Below, piece by piece: positions 35,940-48,618 of a DNA stretch of 64,000 bases. The number at the start of each line of letters is the position of its first letter. The stretch's first letter is position 1. The position numbers and the translations under genes are program-made. The notes below the pieces were generated by a model. It was given only the letters and a program-made list of their open reading frames with translations, did not search any database and was not told where the DNA came from. Source of the DNA: Reticulitermes speratus (Eukaryota; Arthropoda; Insecta; Blattodea; Rhinotermitidae); contig JAJKFL010000014.1 in the NCBI GenBank assembly GCA_021186555.1, positions 17,931,533-17,995,532 on the forward strand, read 5' to 3'.

Positions 35940-38900
35940 TGTGAGAGCCTCAGGTCTCGCGAAATATTAATTTACGTTGATGAAAATATGAATAATATGA
36001 ATAAGGACATGAAAACGTTGTTGAAAGTAATTAGGTTGCTAATGTAGACATAAAGTTAGAAAAAAATTAAGTATATGCCTAGTTCGTGCCTCGTCACCAG
36101 AATGCAGGTAAAGTTATCAATCATTCTAAATGCGTCAATTCAATTTTTATATATCTTTGATTTACTTAAGGAAGGTTATAATAGCTCAGAGTATATAGTT
36201 TCCAGCAGTGAGACTACTGGTGATTAATTGATTGGAAAAAACGTAGAAATGAAATCATGGCCTAATTTATATTATCCGTAATTTTTCCCGATGGGCTGAG
36301 GGAAAGCATTAAAAAACTTAAATCGGGATATTCCGGTCTGTCGTCCAAGATATGAAGCCAGGACCTCCAGAGTACCAAGCAGCAGTGTCCACCACGGCAT
36401 TCGATGGCAGAGTTAAATAAAAAAAAATTACTTTTCTATCCTAATAATCACATACAAGGACTTTAAGATAAATTATAAAACGTTTACTTACCTGGAAAAT
36501 TTATATTTTTATCAAAGTGATGTTCGTGATGAGCCTAAGAACACATTAAAATCAGGAAACTCTTCTTACCTAACCTTCCGTTCAGAAAGTGTGATGTTCC
36601 TTTGTCCTTCGTGCCTTAGAATATTAATTTTTTCCTTTGTTGTGTATGACTGTGAAACTTTGTCGCGCACTCGACTGGAATAGAGGGTGGTGATTGGTAA
36701 CTTAGTTAGGGGAAATTTTGGTCCCACGAGTTAAGTAACAGGAGGGTGGAGATAACAGATAAGGAAGACATTCATGATCTCTACTCTTCATCCATTATTG
36801 TTAGGGTTGTTATATTATGCGTGATAAGTGTGGAGAGTGTAGCACGTGCCAGATAAATTGTGGATTTATACAAAATTTTGATTGGGAGACCAGAATGAAA
36901 GAGGCTACCTTGCAAACCTAGGCATAAATGCGAGGATAATATTAAAATTAAAATGCATCTTAGCGTGAGATGAATAAAGTGCTGTGGATGGAATCCAGTG
37001 TCTGACGTTTGTGAATGAGTCATGAACCTTCAAGACTAGTAAAAGGAGCAAAAAACATGACAAGATGTGTAACAATAAATTTTCAAAAAATCCTGAATCT
37101 TACAGTCAGTCAGGACGCCAGTCAATTGAGCAACTTTGTTGTGCACATTCTATGACGCTGTCGAGTAACGAACGCAGGTGTATGTATCGTGCCTATTCCA
37201 ACCTTCGGCATAACTCGCTTCTACTTGAATCTGCAGAAGCCCATGCACTGAAAATGAAATTGTCACACGGACTTCGCAAACAAAACCATATGACTGTGCA
37301 TTGCTCTAAATGGAAGTTATTCATTTTCTGTAGTTTTCAACAGATACTCGTATGGCATAAGATGCTGATAAACTCAGTAATCTTCTCTCGAGTTGAGACG
37401 TTAGAACTCGGATAAATATCATTATCATTTCCGAAATATTATCACTATAAAACCAAGTGTGACTTAACCATCTCCCCACTCCAACAAACAGTTTGTGTAC
37501 GGGGTATAATACAACGATATGTTACCCTCGGAGACAATCAGTTCCAGTTACAATGTACATGTGTGTGTGTTGGAGAGATAGAAGGCCCGAAGATTGTGGC
37601 AGCAGCAGCATATGGACAAAGATAAGGTGCTAGCTTTTGCTACAGATCTGCCGACGACAATATCTCTGTTTTACAGCTCTTGTTCAACAAGATATGCGGT
37701 ACCATGTTTCGTATATTAGATCAGTGTATCGCTTCGAGCTTAGCTTGCTGGTACATGGTTCCTGCCTCCTTTGTGAGACGTCGCAAAGTAGATATTGGTG
37801 TTATGAAAAAAGTGACTGGCTCCTTGTGTTTTGTGGTGCTGAAGATGTGTGATTATGGATTACAAGATCACCTCGCGCTTGGCGAAACAAGTAATGGCAG
37901 CTGAAGGCAAAGAGTGACAAATATAAATTTGCTTTAGATGAATATACTACGCCCTACAGATCTGGAATACGTAAAATGTTCTGTGTTTTCGTGAGGAGAC
38001 TGTGAGACAAGAAAGCGTCTTCAAGACTTGATCCCAGATAACGACGGAAAAAATCGCCTCACTACTAGGTAATGATTAAACAATTACACCGAACTGGTCA
38101 CAAATCACCAAATAATAAGTAGGCTAAGCAGAGGACTGTGAGAACTGTGTGGTCGTCTTAAGACAGCGCGACACAAACAATATGTCTCCTACACGCAGAT
38201 CTACTTTAACAGAAAATCTCATTCAGAATATGGGGTAAAGTTTAAGACAACTTAGGTTTCTTTGTACAATCCTGAGCACAGTGGCGATTTTCAGCCGAGT
38301 TAGGCCGCGTCGTCTGGTGGAACCTTTCTGAACCGGAATTTGAATGAATGTTGAAATATGCTGATAAATTTCATAATTTACGTAAAAATTAAAATTAAGG
38401 AAACAAGAACGAATTACATGTAACTAGTAGTAGTGCTGTCTAATCAAGGTAAGTCAAAATTTGGTGTAAAATCCACGTCATTCTTAGTTTTATGAGCAGT
38501 CCTACGCGGTCAGATAGTCGCCTGTGCTAGACACACTCGTGTTGGAGATCTTACACTGCCCTGTCCAACAAAACCAAACCCTGTTTAATTCAGTCACCCT
38601 CAAGAAGCATCAGATTTGAATTTCCTCCCCATATTATTATTATTTTGTACGTCGAATTCAATATAATACTTTCTAACAAGTGTTCCAAGTTTCTCTCTTT
38701 CTTTACATTTTCAGAAATGTTAAGTTAAAACTACAGCGAAACTCCAGCGTAATTTGTAGGGTGCGAGATCGACTGGAATTTTCCTTGTTTTCTGATGACA
38801 GCACACTGAGTTGCACAACAGTTCTCCTGCTGCTGGTATATTTGAACAAGCTTATGCTTGAGACAGATGGGACTTTATACTGGCGTTGTTTGCCCACGTT

Positions 38901-39276
38901 GAAGTACACTGTTCTGTCTTCAGTATTACGTGTTCGAGTGCAGAGCATTTTGTAGAACAATATTATAGCATTGCTTTGTTAAATTAGTAGCTGTAGCGAA
39001 TCTGCAATACATCTAGCGTATTAACCTGTATGATGATGAAAAGGAAACTGTGAAATTGCAGTGGTATTGTTGCTACTACTAACAATAATATCGTAGTCAT
39101 AATATCAAGGCCTTCTTCCGTTACAGGGATTAAAATTATTACTTAGTCCTAATGAAAGGGGGCACGTGTTATCTTCCATATTTCAACTCTAATAGACGGA
39201 TAGCTTCATATCATGTGTTTAGGCATTATTTTCAAATGCCCTAGCCTTTCATTTTTATAATTTCTATAACTGCGTT

Positions 39277-39557
39277 TTTTTTGGTGGAGAAGGGCCCCGC
39301 AGCAGATGCTACGGACGCACCGCAGCCTTGAGGTTTATTGTGCAACCCTGTGATGAAGATGATTAGGTTTTTCCTCTTTCCTTGTAAGGAAGCACCAGTG
39401 GAATGAAATTGACAGGGGAAAACCGAAGTACTCGGGGGGGGGGGGGGGAAACCTGTCCCAGTGCCACTTTGTCCACCACAAATCCCACATGGATTGACCC
39501 GGGATCGAACCCGCAGTGAGAGGCCGGCGACTAACCGCCTGAGCCATGGCACGGCCC
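39277..39557 (-). mobile_element. tRNA-derived SINE, family B (tRNA-Glu-like head)
   Basis: Same family as 13757-14036: the head on the minus strand is GGCCGTGCCATGGCTCAGG with GGGTTCGATCCCGGG, the body includes AGTGGCACTGGGACAGG and a G13 tract, and it ends CTGCGGGGCCCTTCTCC. Perfect 11-base duplication ATAACTGCGTT at 39266-39276 and 39558-39568. Confidence 0.93.
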
Positions 39558-41678
39558 ATAACTGCGTTAGTATCTGTTATTCTTTTGATCCGTCATTCTG
39601 TGCCGTGCGACCGCTGTAAAGAACGGCATTTCAGCCTTCCCCATTTTTCTTTCGTTAACGTCCAACATATAATATTAAATGGAAGCATTAATATTATATA
39701 AATTGCAGATATTTATAAGGTTTATTTCTGAATTATTTTGCCATGGAAGGGAGAGAAGGAGTAGTTTTGAAGGTGGCTGTATCAACGGTAACAATAACAA
39801 CATTAACAACAACATAGGTTTAGAGTAATTTGAAATAAAGCTGGCAAATCCAGTTTCGGCATAATTTTTAGCACTGCGTGTACTATTAGTCTATTAATGA
39901 GATTGTTACTTGTAATGTAACAACAGTGATCTGACAAAACTCTGTGACTTCATGAGTTCGGATTTCCTTAGATTTATGAAGATGCAAAATTAATTTCATA
40001 CATTTCTGTAATTTATAAGCGAAAGGTTGTCTCATATGTGCCCTTAGTATCATTATAACGTAAGAAGTTTTATTTTATGTCTCTTTTCTTAGTTTATAAT
40101 TTCATAACAATATTATAAACATGTACATTTAAATATGTGCTCACACCAAGACTTGCACGTCGCTCACAAAATATTAAATTCATAGTTGCAACCAGGGGAG
40201 TAATTCTTTTGGGACGAATGTTGAAGATGTATTTCAAAACCTATTTTAATCAAAGGAATCCAATTCAGTTTGTTAATATTACATGAACAATTTCAGTAAA
40301 ATACCGCTTTAATTCCCGTTACATGTGTTGAATATATCAGCAACACAGTTACTAAGAACGCCTAGTCCTTAGGTTTAAATTATTTAATTATCGTAATATT
40401 TCTTGTCATAGGTAGTTTCTATGCTAGTAAGACATGTTTATTTGCCACATTGATAATGTGACCTGTTTATTTACAGACTCCACTCCTTGTACTGATATTT
40501 TAAACTTGTATATAGGAAGTCAGTATTAAATTAAAATGGAATTGGCTGTTAATAAAAAAATTCGAATAAATTTCAATTGTTTTTATGAGCCATTTTCTCT
40601 CGTTACAAATTTTCGATGAAAAACAATAATTTTTAGAAATAATAAAAGGCTAAAATTTATTCTAAAAGTCATTTCTAAATAAGGTAAATATTTCCAGCTT
40701 GTTCTAAGACTGAGATTGTTAAATAAAATTAAATACATCCTAACTAATGTTTTATCAATCGTGGACGCATACTAAGTTTGGTACCTAAGTAACTGCAATT
40801 TTACATGTTTAGAGTTTAGACATTTTGAATGAATCTCTGTCATAATTGAAATTCGAAGTCAAACGTTTCTCTTCTTTTTCTAATGTCTGAACAAACGTTA
40901 TCGAGTATAGTTGTATTTTCTAGAGTGAGGGTGAACATGCGACCTAAATTCATGACCTGTATGAACTTATAATGAGCATGAAGGTACTCAGTGTAGCTAC
41001 CCAGAGATCATGCAGACTTTGTCCATCCGTGTGTATGCTTCTTCTGTAAAGCTGTGAAGGGGATGTAGCCAGAATTAGTATTAAATGTGGCGGCTTAAAT
41101 CTCTTGGGCGAATTTAATTTCGTACGATCAATTATAACTCCATTTTCACATACAGCTCAACTCGAATACTACCAAATTTAAAAAAATGCATTTATAAAAT
41201 AACTAATGCATAATGTATTATATTAGGAAGGTAGGTTCTGTGGTCTTTATGTGAAGTAGGTCCTATGCATCTGCAAGTTGGGGGCAAGTATTTCATTTAA
41301 TGCGACGAAAAATATTACTGCGTTTCTTCTAATGTGTGTTGCGCCTACTAGCTTCGTCTACAGTAAGCTGTATCTGTAGCAACTGAACATTATGTGTGTT
41401 TACAGAGATATAAAATCGTGAACTCTCCATTAGAATATTTGGTTAGTGCGCTGCCATGACAGAAATATTTCTGGGAGCTTTATCTTCATCTTGTGTGCAA
41501 TCTGCAGTGTTGTTTAGAATAGGCGATAAGGCTGTGATACACATTATCTATTTTCTGTCATAACAAAAGCTATTTATTACACAAGTTTACGCCTTTAGAA
41601 TATACAGAACACTTTTCGTAAAACGAACCTACACATGCTCACAATTTCGCTACGGGCATAAACAGTAAAAGAACTTAC

Positions 41679-41755
41679 GGGCTTCTCCTGGCGATCTGTG
41701 GTAGAAGACGCGTGTAACTTGGCGCACCGTCTTGCAGTCAGTGTTGGACACTTGA
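41679..41755 (-). promoter_or_regulatory. Candidate non-coding first exon of the left GATA gene
   Basis: On the minus strand a GC-balanced, non-repeat stretch (CCAACACTGACTGCAAGACG ... CCAGGAGAAGCCC) ends in a consensus donor GTAAGTTC at 41678-41671. The coding exon at 21420 begins with a splice acceptor, so an upstream non-coding exon must exist, and this is the best candidate I noticed. The 5' end is arbitrary, and no core promoter motif is certain. Confidence 0.25.
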
Positions 41756-42280
41756 ACGGTGTGTGGAGGCACTAAATGTGGAGCGGGTCGACCTTCTGCT
41801 GTAACAGGAAACTACGACTTCGGAATTGAAGCATATTTGTCCTCAGGAATGATTCACTGCCATTCAACACACCCAGACGCGGCAGCCATCTTACTTTCAT
41901 CCAAACTTAATTTACTTCAGGAAGGTAACCAAAATCATGAACAGAGTTTGTACTATATAACTTATATTCATAAGGTCCGTTTTCACATCTATTATCACGT
42001 TTCTAACGCCTCTGTTAACGGTTAAAACATCACACGATATAACGAAAAAAGCAGCTTACGTAACGTTAAAAGCAGCCTATCCCTACGTGACGTATTAGCC
42101 TCATAGCAATATAGCGGGAGGTTATATGAACACCAACGTGAACCAATAAGGACTAATTTCCAAGTTAAGTACTATTCATATTGGACCTTAGTTACCTTGT
42201 GACGGCTATTAAGTCTTTTTTCGAGGTAGTTATCACAGGGTAACCGTGGCAACGGGAAGAGCAAACATAGCAAGCAGTTG

Positions 42281-42290
42281 CTGATAAGAG
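42281..42290 (+). promoter_or_regulatory. Possible GATA-binding site
   Basis: CTGATAAGAG matches the WGATAR consensus (TGATAAG). It lies about 0.5 kb upstream, in minus sense, of the candidate first exon. Single sites occur often by chance. Confidence 0.2.
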
Positions 42291-45200
42291 GGGTCGGGCC
42301 TACATGAAGCGTCATAAAGAGGACCACCTTTGGTCACGACCCACTACATATGAAATTACAGTACAGCACAAAAGTAATGATTTACCTTTACCAATATCCT
42401 AATTATTTACCTCAGGTGTATGGAACAGATCTTTCTTGAGGAGACAGTCTTTCGGCTAGTCAAGAAAATATACCTCCTTGTATGAAACCCAGGTGCTCCC
42501 TCCCGTGTTCAGAAAAGCCCCACTTTGTAACCCAACATACGTGAAACAAAACCAGTCCACAGCCTATTTACTTATGATAATTTCCATTATAAGAACATTA
42601 CATTGGACGTGGTCCATTGTCTCAAGTCTTCTTCAAATACGCATGTTTCGGAAGCAGACCTAAGTTCGGAAAGTTCGGAATGTCCGTTATATTTGACTTG
42701 GTATAAAACATAATTTCCAAAAAAAAAAAATGTACTGTAATGTGAAGAACAGCACCTCATATTTTCCCTTCGACGTCAGTGCATACGATTTGTTTTTGAA
42801 AACCACCTTAAATTTTATGAAAATGACTATGGAAAATAATTAAAATTTTCTCATAAATGGGGAGTGTTTACCGGACGTTTTGGGTCTATCGGACTGGGCC
42901 GGCTCTTGCCGAAAAAGTACGACCGCAAAATTTTGTCCTTTAAATTTTAGATCCGCTTAACTGGGGTCCGTAAAATCGAAGAGGTACTGTATTTCAGATA
43001 CTCAGACAGTCGACAGTGTGGAAAGCAGCATTCTCATAATGAATCAACCACTGTCATACACGTTTCAAGAATCATAAAGTTTTGTATTTTCATCTCTCTA
43101 TACCTTGGTGTTCAAAACAGTACTTTCCTTCAGGTTTTCCGACCAAAATTTTGTATACCTATGCATTTCTCATCTCACCAGTTAGTGCTCTTCTGTTACT
43201 CATGCCATGCCAAAGAATCCGTCCCTGTATAAAGTTTCGTAACATGCTGCATTTCTAGGCTGAACCGCCGTTAAGACCCGCCCATCCCACAAGATGCAAG
43301 TTACTCCTTCTAGATTATCCGCCAATGTTTATTCGCCACATTCACAGCTAATGTTTTCCATAATGCGAAGTGCTGCAACTCACAGCTTACAGCTAGTCCT
43401 ATATCGAAATAACTTCCAGCAATTTTCCTTGAGTTGACAGACACCAGACCTCTTTCTTTTACGCTGTTTACTGTAAAGAATGACTGTTTGCTAATTTATT
43501 TTAATATTATGTAATTGTAGTTTATAAGCAAAATAATGTTTTCATCTAAGATCCAATAATTTATACGCATCGTACAGTCTCAACATCCATCCCTCTCAAA
43601 CGCCTTATAATTACTTAGCTATGAAGTCAGCAGGTTCGGAAATATTGTCATAGCGTTACGAATTCTGACGTGTTGACTCAGTTTTGTTTAATTATCTCGA
43701 AACACCGAGATTTAAGGAAAAATGTATTGCACACAAAATGTGAGTTTATTTTGACAGAATCATCCTTTCCTGTTTTGCCACATTATACTCTCTTCAGACC
43801 AAATTTTCAGGGCGCATTGAGAGGAAAAAGTGACATGATAATGTGGTGAATAGGCTCGTCCTCAGACTTATCCAAAAAAGAAGCATTATATTCGTGGTCT
43901 GCTGAACACCATGTGGTCTGGTAGACCACAATATGAATCCTTGCCACCGAAAGACTTCGAATCTTATATAACGCAAGCAAAATTTCGGCATTTTGTTAAT
44001 TCTGTTTCCAAGGAGAGGAAGTCCATACTGAGAGGGCCTCTCGAGGCATTTATTCAGCTTTTGGATTGGGGAAATTATCTCGATTATTGACAGTAACCGC
44101 GAAAACTGTACACAAACACTGAATGAGAGATGTCAAATTGTATTCCTCCACAGGGAGACCGGTCAAGCTGCTAATGGATATTCATGTTAGCAACTGATCT
44201 GTTACAACATGTAGTAGGTGCACATTGCCTAAACTTGGTCAGACACGTTGACAGAGGACTGCGTGGCTAGCTTATGTGATGACTGACGGTGAGGGACCTT
44301 CAGGTTCCATAAAGACATAATTTAAGCTTGGTAACTCATCAACTGCTGGCCTTCTGAAACGCAAGTCTTCAGTCAATCATTGAGTCAGCCTATTAGCTAG
44401 TTTTTTTTTATCAAGATACGGACCAGTTAGCTACAGCATAGCTACTTAGGTCTACCTCCATGGAACAGATTTCCTTCGTTGGAACCTGGGAGTCTTTCAG
44501 CTGGTCATTTCAGCCAGACGAATACAGTCCACACTCGCTCTACTTCTTTCTTCAAGATTTCCTCATCTACGCCCAGGTCTTCCAAATAGTCTAGTCCCTT
44601 CTCATCTTTCTATCAGTATTCTCTACGAATTTTGGGTCTCTGTAATGTATATTCAATTCGTAAGTGGTTAAGTAGCCACTCACTTTGTCAGTTAATTTTT
44701 AAAAAATTCACCTTGCATTAATAAATACTTACAGGACATTGTTTATACTATTAGATAAGAGTATTTCTGGTCCATTGAGCCATCTTCAGTGCAGTAGATG
44801 ACAAATATCAGTGAAATGTTTAGAGTATAACAAAAAACGCAAAGTAATCCGCTTGGTAGAACCTAAATGCGTCTTCTGCACTAGCATGGTCAGTGTGATT
44901 GAAGTGAAGATGGAATTTGTTAAATATTATATGCCATCAATAAACACCGCAGAAATATTACCATTTAAAGTCAGTCAATTTATACATCGTCATTATATGG
45001 ACTTAATTAAAGCACGCTTCGAAAATCTGTTGTTTTACTCCGGTTTGTATGAAGTATTCGTACAATTCTTCACCTGAAATAAAGCCCCTACTATGATATT
45101 CGGCTTAATTGGTTGACAGTATGTTGCAACGAGAATTTTACAAACATACTCATATTTTTTAGATTTACATACACAAAGGAAAACAAAATAAACAGCAATT

Positions 45201-45319
45201 TCCGAATAACCCACCGTTTATAGTTTTCATGCAAAACTTCACTACGTCCTAATTTTTTTGGCAAATATAGTGAGTTAAATTGCGTCTTAATAACTAGAGT
45301 ACTGAAGATTCAAGTCTTC

Positions 45320-45460
45320 TTGGATGTGACGCCTATCGCCTGGTAGATAGTTGCCGATGTTTCAGAGGACCGGTGACTGTTTAGCGGTCGACGCTGCGTA
45401 ACGTCACAGAAGACCTGGCTCTTCAGCAACACAGCTGTGATAACCTCAGATCTCAAATAC
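45320..45460. repeat. Diverged member of the GACGTTTCGG-type repeat group
   Basis: It contains GCCTGGTAGATAGTTGCCGA, TGTTTCAGAGGACCGG and GCTGCGTAACGTCACAGAAG, echoing the order seen at 63863-63982. The block GCTCTTCAGCAACA...CCTCAGATCTC also resembles 35925-35960. Confidence 0.5.
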
Positions 45461-45789
45461 TGATAAAATATTTTCATTTGACAAAGGCAGAAAACTGGAA
45501 TGCAATACACCAGTATATGATTTATGTAAAAGTATATCTGTATTTGTGATGGACATATTCCTGTAGTCATCGCGAATATCATGAGCTCTTGTCAAGTCAG
45601 TATGCAAGTGGTCAACGAACAAAGGTTTAGGATTGATGCTATAAGGACGGCTACATCTGAAACAAGAACAGATTTAACTTTCCTTCAGATATATCTCCTG
45701 GACAGTAACACCATTTTTCACCTTGCTAAACATTTCAGCCACAGAGGCGTCCAAAGGAACTGCATTTATTTGGCGGTTACGTTGTTCTT

Positions 45790-46150
45790 GCTGCGTTATC
45801 AGGTGAGCAAGGTGGGTGGCAGATCACCACGCCGCGGCGGTCCAGGAAGCGCTTTACTATAATGGCAGAAAAAGTTCATCCGAGAGACTGTGCAGAATAC
45901 ACTTTGCGCAGATCTTCCTCTTTCCGAAAGCTTTATGAAGAATCTGACGAATCGTCTTCCAGTTAATGTGCATTGATCATCCCACCAATTTCAGGATAAC
46001 TCGATCGTGTCTGTCCACCAGTTCACGAAATTCTGCAACCGTTGCAGCATTTAGAGCAGTCGACGGCTGCCCAGTACTTGGTCATCTTCAAAATCCCCGC
46101 GAGCTGTCCGAATTTTTACAACCATTCAAAAAAACATACGAGGTAGAGTT
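45790..46150 (-). pseudogene. Mariner-type transposase relic
   Basis: Minus-strand frames show a degraded helix-turn-helix part (RGDFEDDQVLGSRRL near 46080-46115), then TIRQILHKAFGKRKICAKCI and LHSLSDE (mariner consensus is ILHxxLxMRKxCAKWVPHxL), and near 45800-45850 FLDRRGVVICHPPCSPD, which matches the HPPYSPDLAP block around the last catalytic Asp. Stops and frame changes occur, and the middle catalytic region between the two blocks is deleted. The source is a mariner (Tc1/mariner superfamily) element; no inverted terminal repeats were found. Confidence 0.75.
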
Positions 46151-46202
46151 TTAGTTCCATTAACTCTTTTAAACATTTCGAGTTCTTCTGTAGCTCTTCC
46201 CT

Positions 46203-46224
46203 CCCCCCCCCCCCCCCCCCCCCC
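46203..46224. repeat. Poly-C tract (about 22)
   Basis: A homopolymer; length is probably imprecise. Confidence 0.95.
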
Positions 46225-47206
46225 GCAAGTCTGAAACAAAACTATGGCAACAAAGAAAAACACAACTTACGCGAGGAGCTGCTAGGGATGGAACTCATTG
46301 AGTTGGCAATTTCTTTTCACTGATCCCTGACGTATGTAGGCTTCGATGGTGACGCGCTCTAAACACACACACTTCACTGACCTCATGACCTAAGCCAAAA
46401 GAAACGGGCTACTGTTGTTTTAGACGCTAAACCATACTTGCGCCACAGCATCAGTCACGGAACCCTGTTGTTTGACTATATACGTATACTTTCATAATAA
46501 ATTGTCAATTTTTCTTTCTTCATAGATTTTTGCGCTTCTACTTACAGTCCTAATATCACATAGGCCTGGCTTTTATTTTAGATGGTGGATGCGCAGAAAA
46601 TACAGAAAAAGGAAAAATACTTAGTGCGTTTGGGTTGGGTTCCGAGAAGCTACACAAAGCTCGTGCGCATGCATCACGAAGAACTTCTGAAGGATATATC
46701 ATGACAAAACTTAATGTGTTCTTCGAAGCGGAATTGTTAATAGGCTATAGTCTTCACGAGCAGAGAACTATCACATAAGGCGTCGACTCGGTTTGGAAAA
46801 CCCGAAAAATGTTATAGGTTAAATAAAGTTTGTAACTTATGTGTGACGTGTGTAGTATGTTTTATATACCTAAATGTGGGTCGGACACATTTATAGTTTA
46901 CAGCGAAGAAAACAAGTTCGTATTTTGTCATTGCTGTGCTTTTTTTTATTATTTTGCTGTAGAATCTGCAACAGTGAAAGTCAAGTCTTTCACGGAGGAT
47001 TGGAAGTGAGTTGGTGATGGAGTTGAAGAACGCGTCTGTTAGGTTGGCCATATCTTCGTGTAATTTTATATGGAGAGATTAACCAATATTTTACCGATGC
47101 CAATTTTGTTTAAAAGCAGGCAACGCTCTCAGACACGTCAGGCAGCGTGCCTTGAGACATAGCCTTTAATTATATTCAGCTTTGATTTGGGTCCTAAGTG
47201 CTCACA

Positions 47207-48477
47207 TTAATAACAATGCCAAGTTATGTCGGGGACAAAATCCTTATCTGTTCCATTACTCGTAAAAGTCGAGTGGGTTTGAAATTTTGTAATTGGCCAT
47301 AAGGCATCATATTTGTAAAATACTGAGAAAGTGTTGGTGTCTTTGACAAATATATCTCTGCGTTCCAAATCATTACATATTACTGTAACCTTCTCCTTCT
47401 GGAGGAGGAAAATATCCACTTGTTAGAACTAACAGGGAATCAAAGTACTTTATTAAGCATGACTATGTTCCTGTTACAGTTTGGCGGAACTTCTATAGTC
47501 GGTTCCAAAAATTCTTCCTTATATTCCTGGTGTAAATGTGTAGAATTTAAAGCATATGCCTCTTGCACTCGCTGAATTCTAATTTATGAATTACTATACA
47601 TTTGTTTCAACGTGTCCATCAGCAGATAGTCCTTTTCACTTCCTATAAATGGGAATGTATCCTCACTGTTCTTAATCCTAGTGGGAAATTGAGTCAACTT
47701 ATACACGCTTAAAACAACAGTATTCACTAAACTGATCCTTACGACATAGCCTAAAACACTGTCATTTAGAAACACATCGACGTCACTAATCTTCATTACT
47801 ACATGCTCGTACGCCACTACTGCTGTGGAAGACGAGGATAGATCAGGGAGAAGGATCAAATGGGATTTCTGAAATGCTTTTGCCGTATTTCCAGGTGTTA
47901 TTCTCGGGGGGTGCTAAAATTACTTTCTGTGCAAAAATGATTGCAGACAATAGTATGACATACTCTTCCCTCAGCTGGCTGATTAAATGTTGAATCAGTC
48001 AAGAGTCAAGAGTTCCTACTCGGACTCTTGACCCGTGAAGATGGAACCGATACGTTGTCCCGAAACGTCGGTAAACAATTACCGCACGACGCCGCGTAAT
48101 ATCCCAGAAGAGCGCAGATCTCATCTACTTCTAGTTAGTATAGGAGAAATAATGGGACGTGTTCTATGCATTTGAGACACGCTTTATTTGTTTAGGATTA
48201 AATCGGAGTGGCAAGTCGAAATGCCTTCAGATGACAATTTTTTCCACAATCCTTTCATCTGAGTTATAAAGTCCACAGCTTCATTTTACGTGGCGTCTAG
48301 TTTTCATATACTTACATACGTTCTAAGCTTCCAGTCTGATTCATACAACTGGACTTGCCCTGCATAGTTGTAATACATGCCTGTCGTGTTGCCATATCTC
48401 GTGACCGTGAAGGCGACAGTAGACGTGGCGGTGATACACAGCGCAACGAACATCAACAAAGCCTCGAACCGCATTTC
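47207..48477 (-). pseudogene. Envelope-like ORF remnant of an LTR retroelement
   Basis: Starting at about 48475 on the minus strand there is a signal-peptide-like start (MRFEALLMFVALCITA) followed by QVQLYESDWKLRTYVS, which resembles the start of the baculovirus-F-like envelope proteins carried by insect errantiviruses and some BEL elements. Further pieces lie at 47584-47859 (contains VYKLTQFPTRIKNSE and GSEKDYLLMDTLKQ) and 47207-47419. Stops, frame changes and an inserted 96-bp repeat (48030-48125) interrupt it. It follows the RT remnant in the gag-pol-env order expected of such elements. It is non-functional, and the identification is by motif resemblance only. Confidence 0.6.
48030..48125 (-). 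repeat. 96-bp dispersed repeat, copy 2
   Basis: Reverse-complement match to 7810-7905 with about six differences in 96. It lies inside the envelope-like remnant. Confidence 0.85.
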
Positions 48478-48618
48478 GAACTGAAATTAAATATAAACAT
48501 TTTAAATCTGTTACTTGCCTTAAAGGTGGGCAGTCGTATTACAAACAAAAGTTTTTGTTCGCAACATCGCAACACTATGTCCCAACTGTTCTCTTCTTTG
48601 CATATGAAGTGTTGCAAG

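Noticed and set aside
37065-37415. Plus-strand open frame of 116 codons
   Set aside because: No recognisable motif, start context or splice signals; length is within chance for 64 kb of six frames.
45966-46154. Plus-strand open frame of 62 codons
   Set aside because: It is the antisense of the mariner relic.
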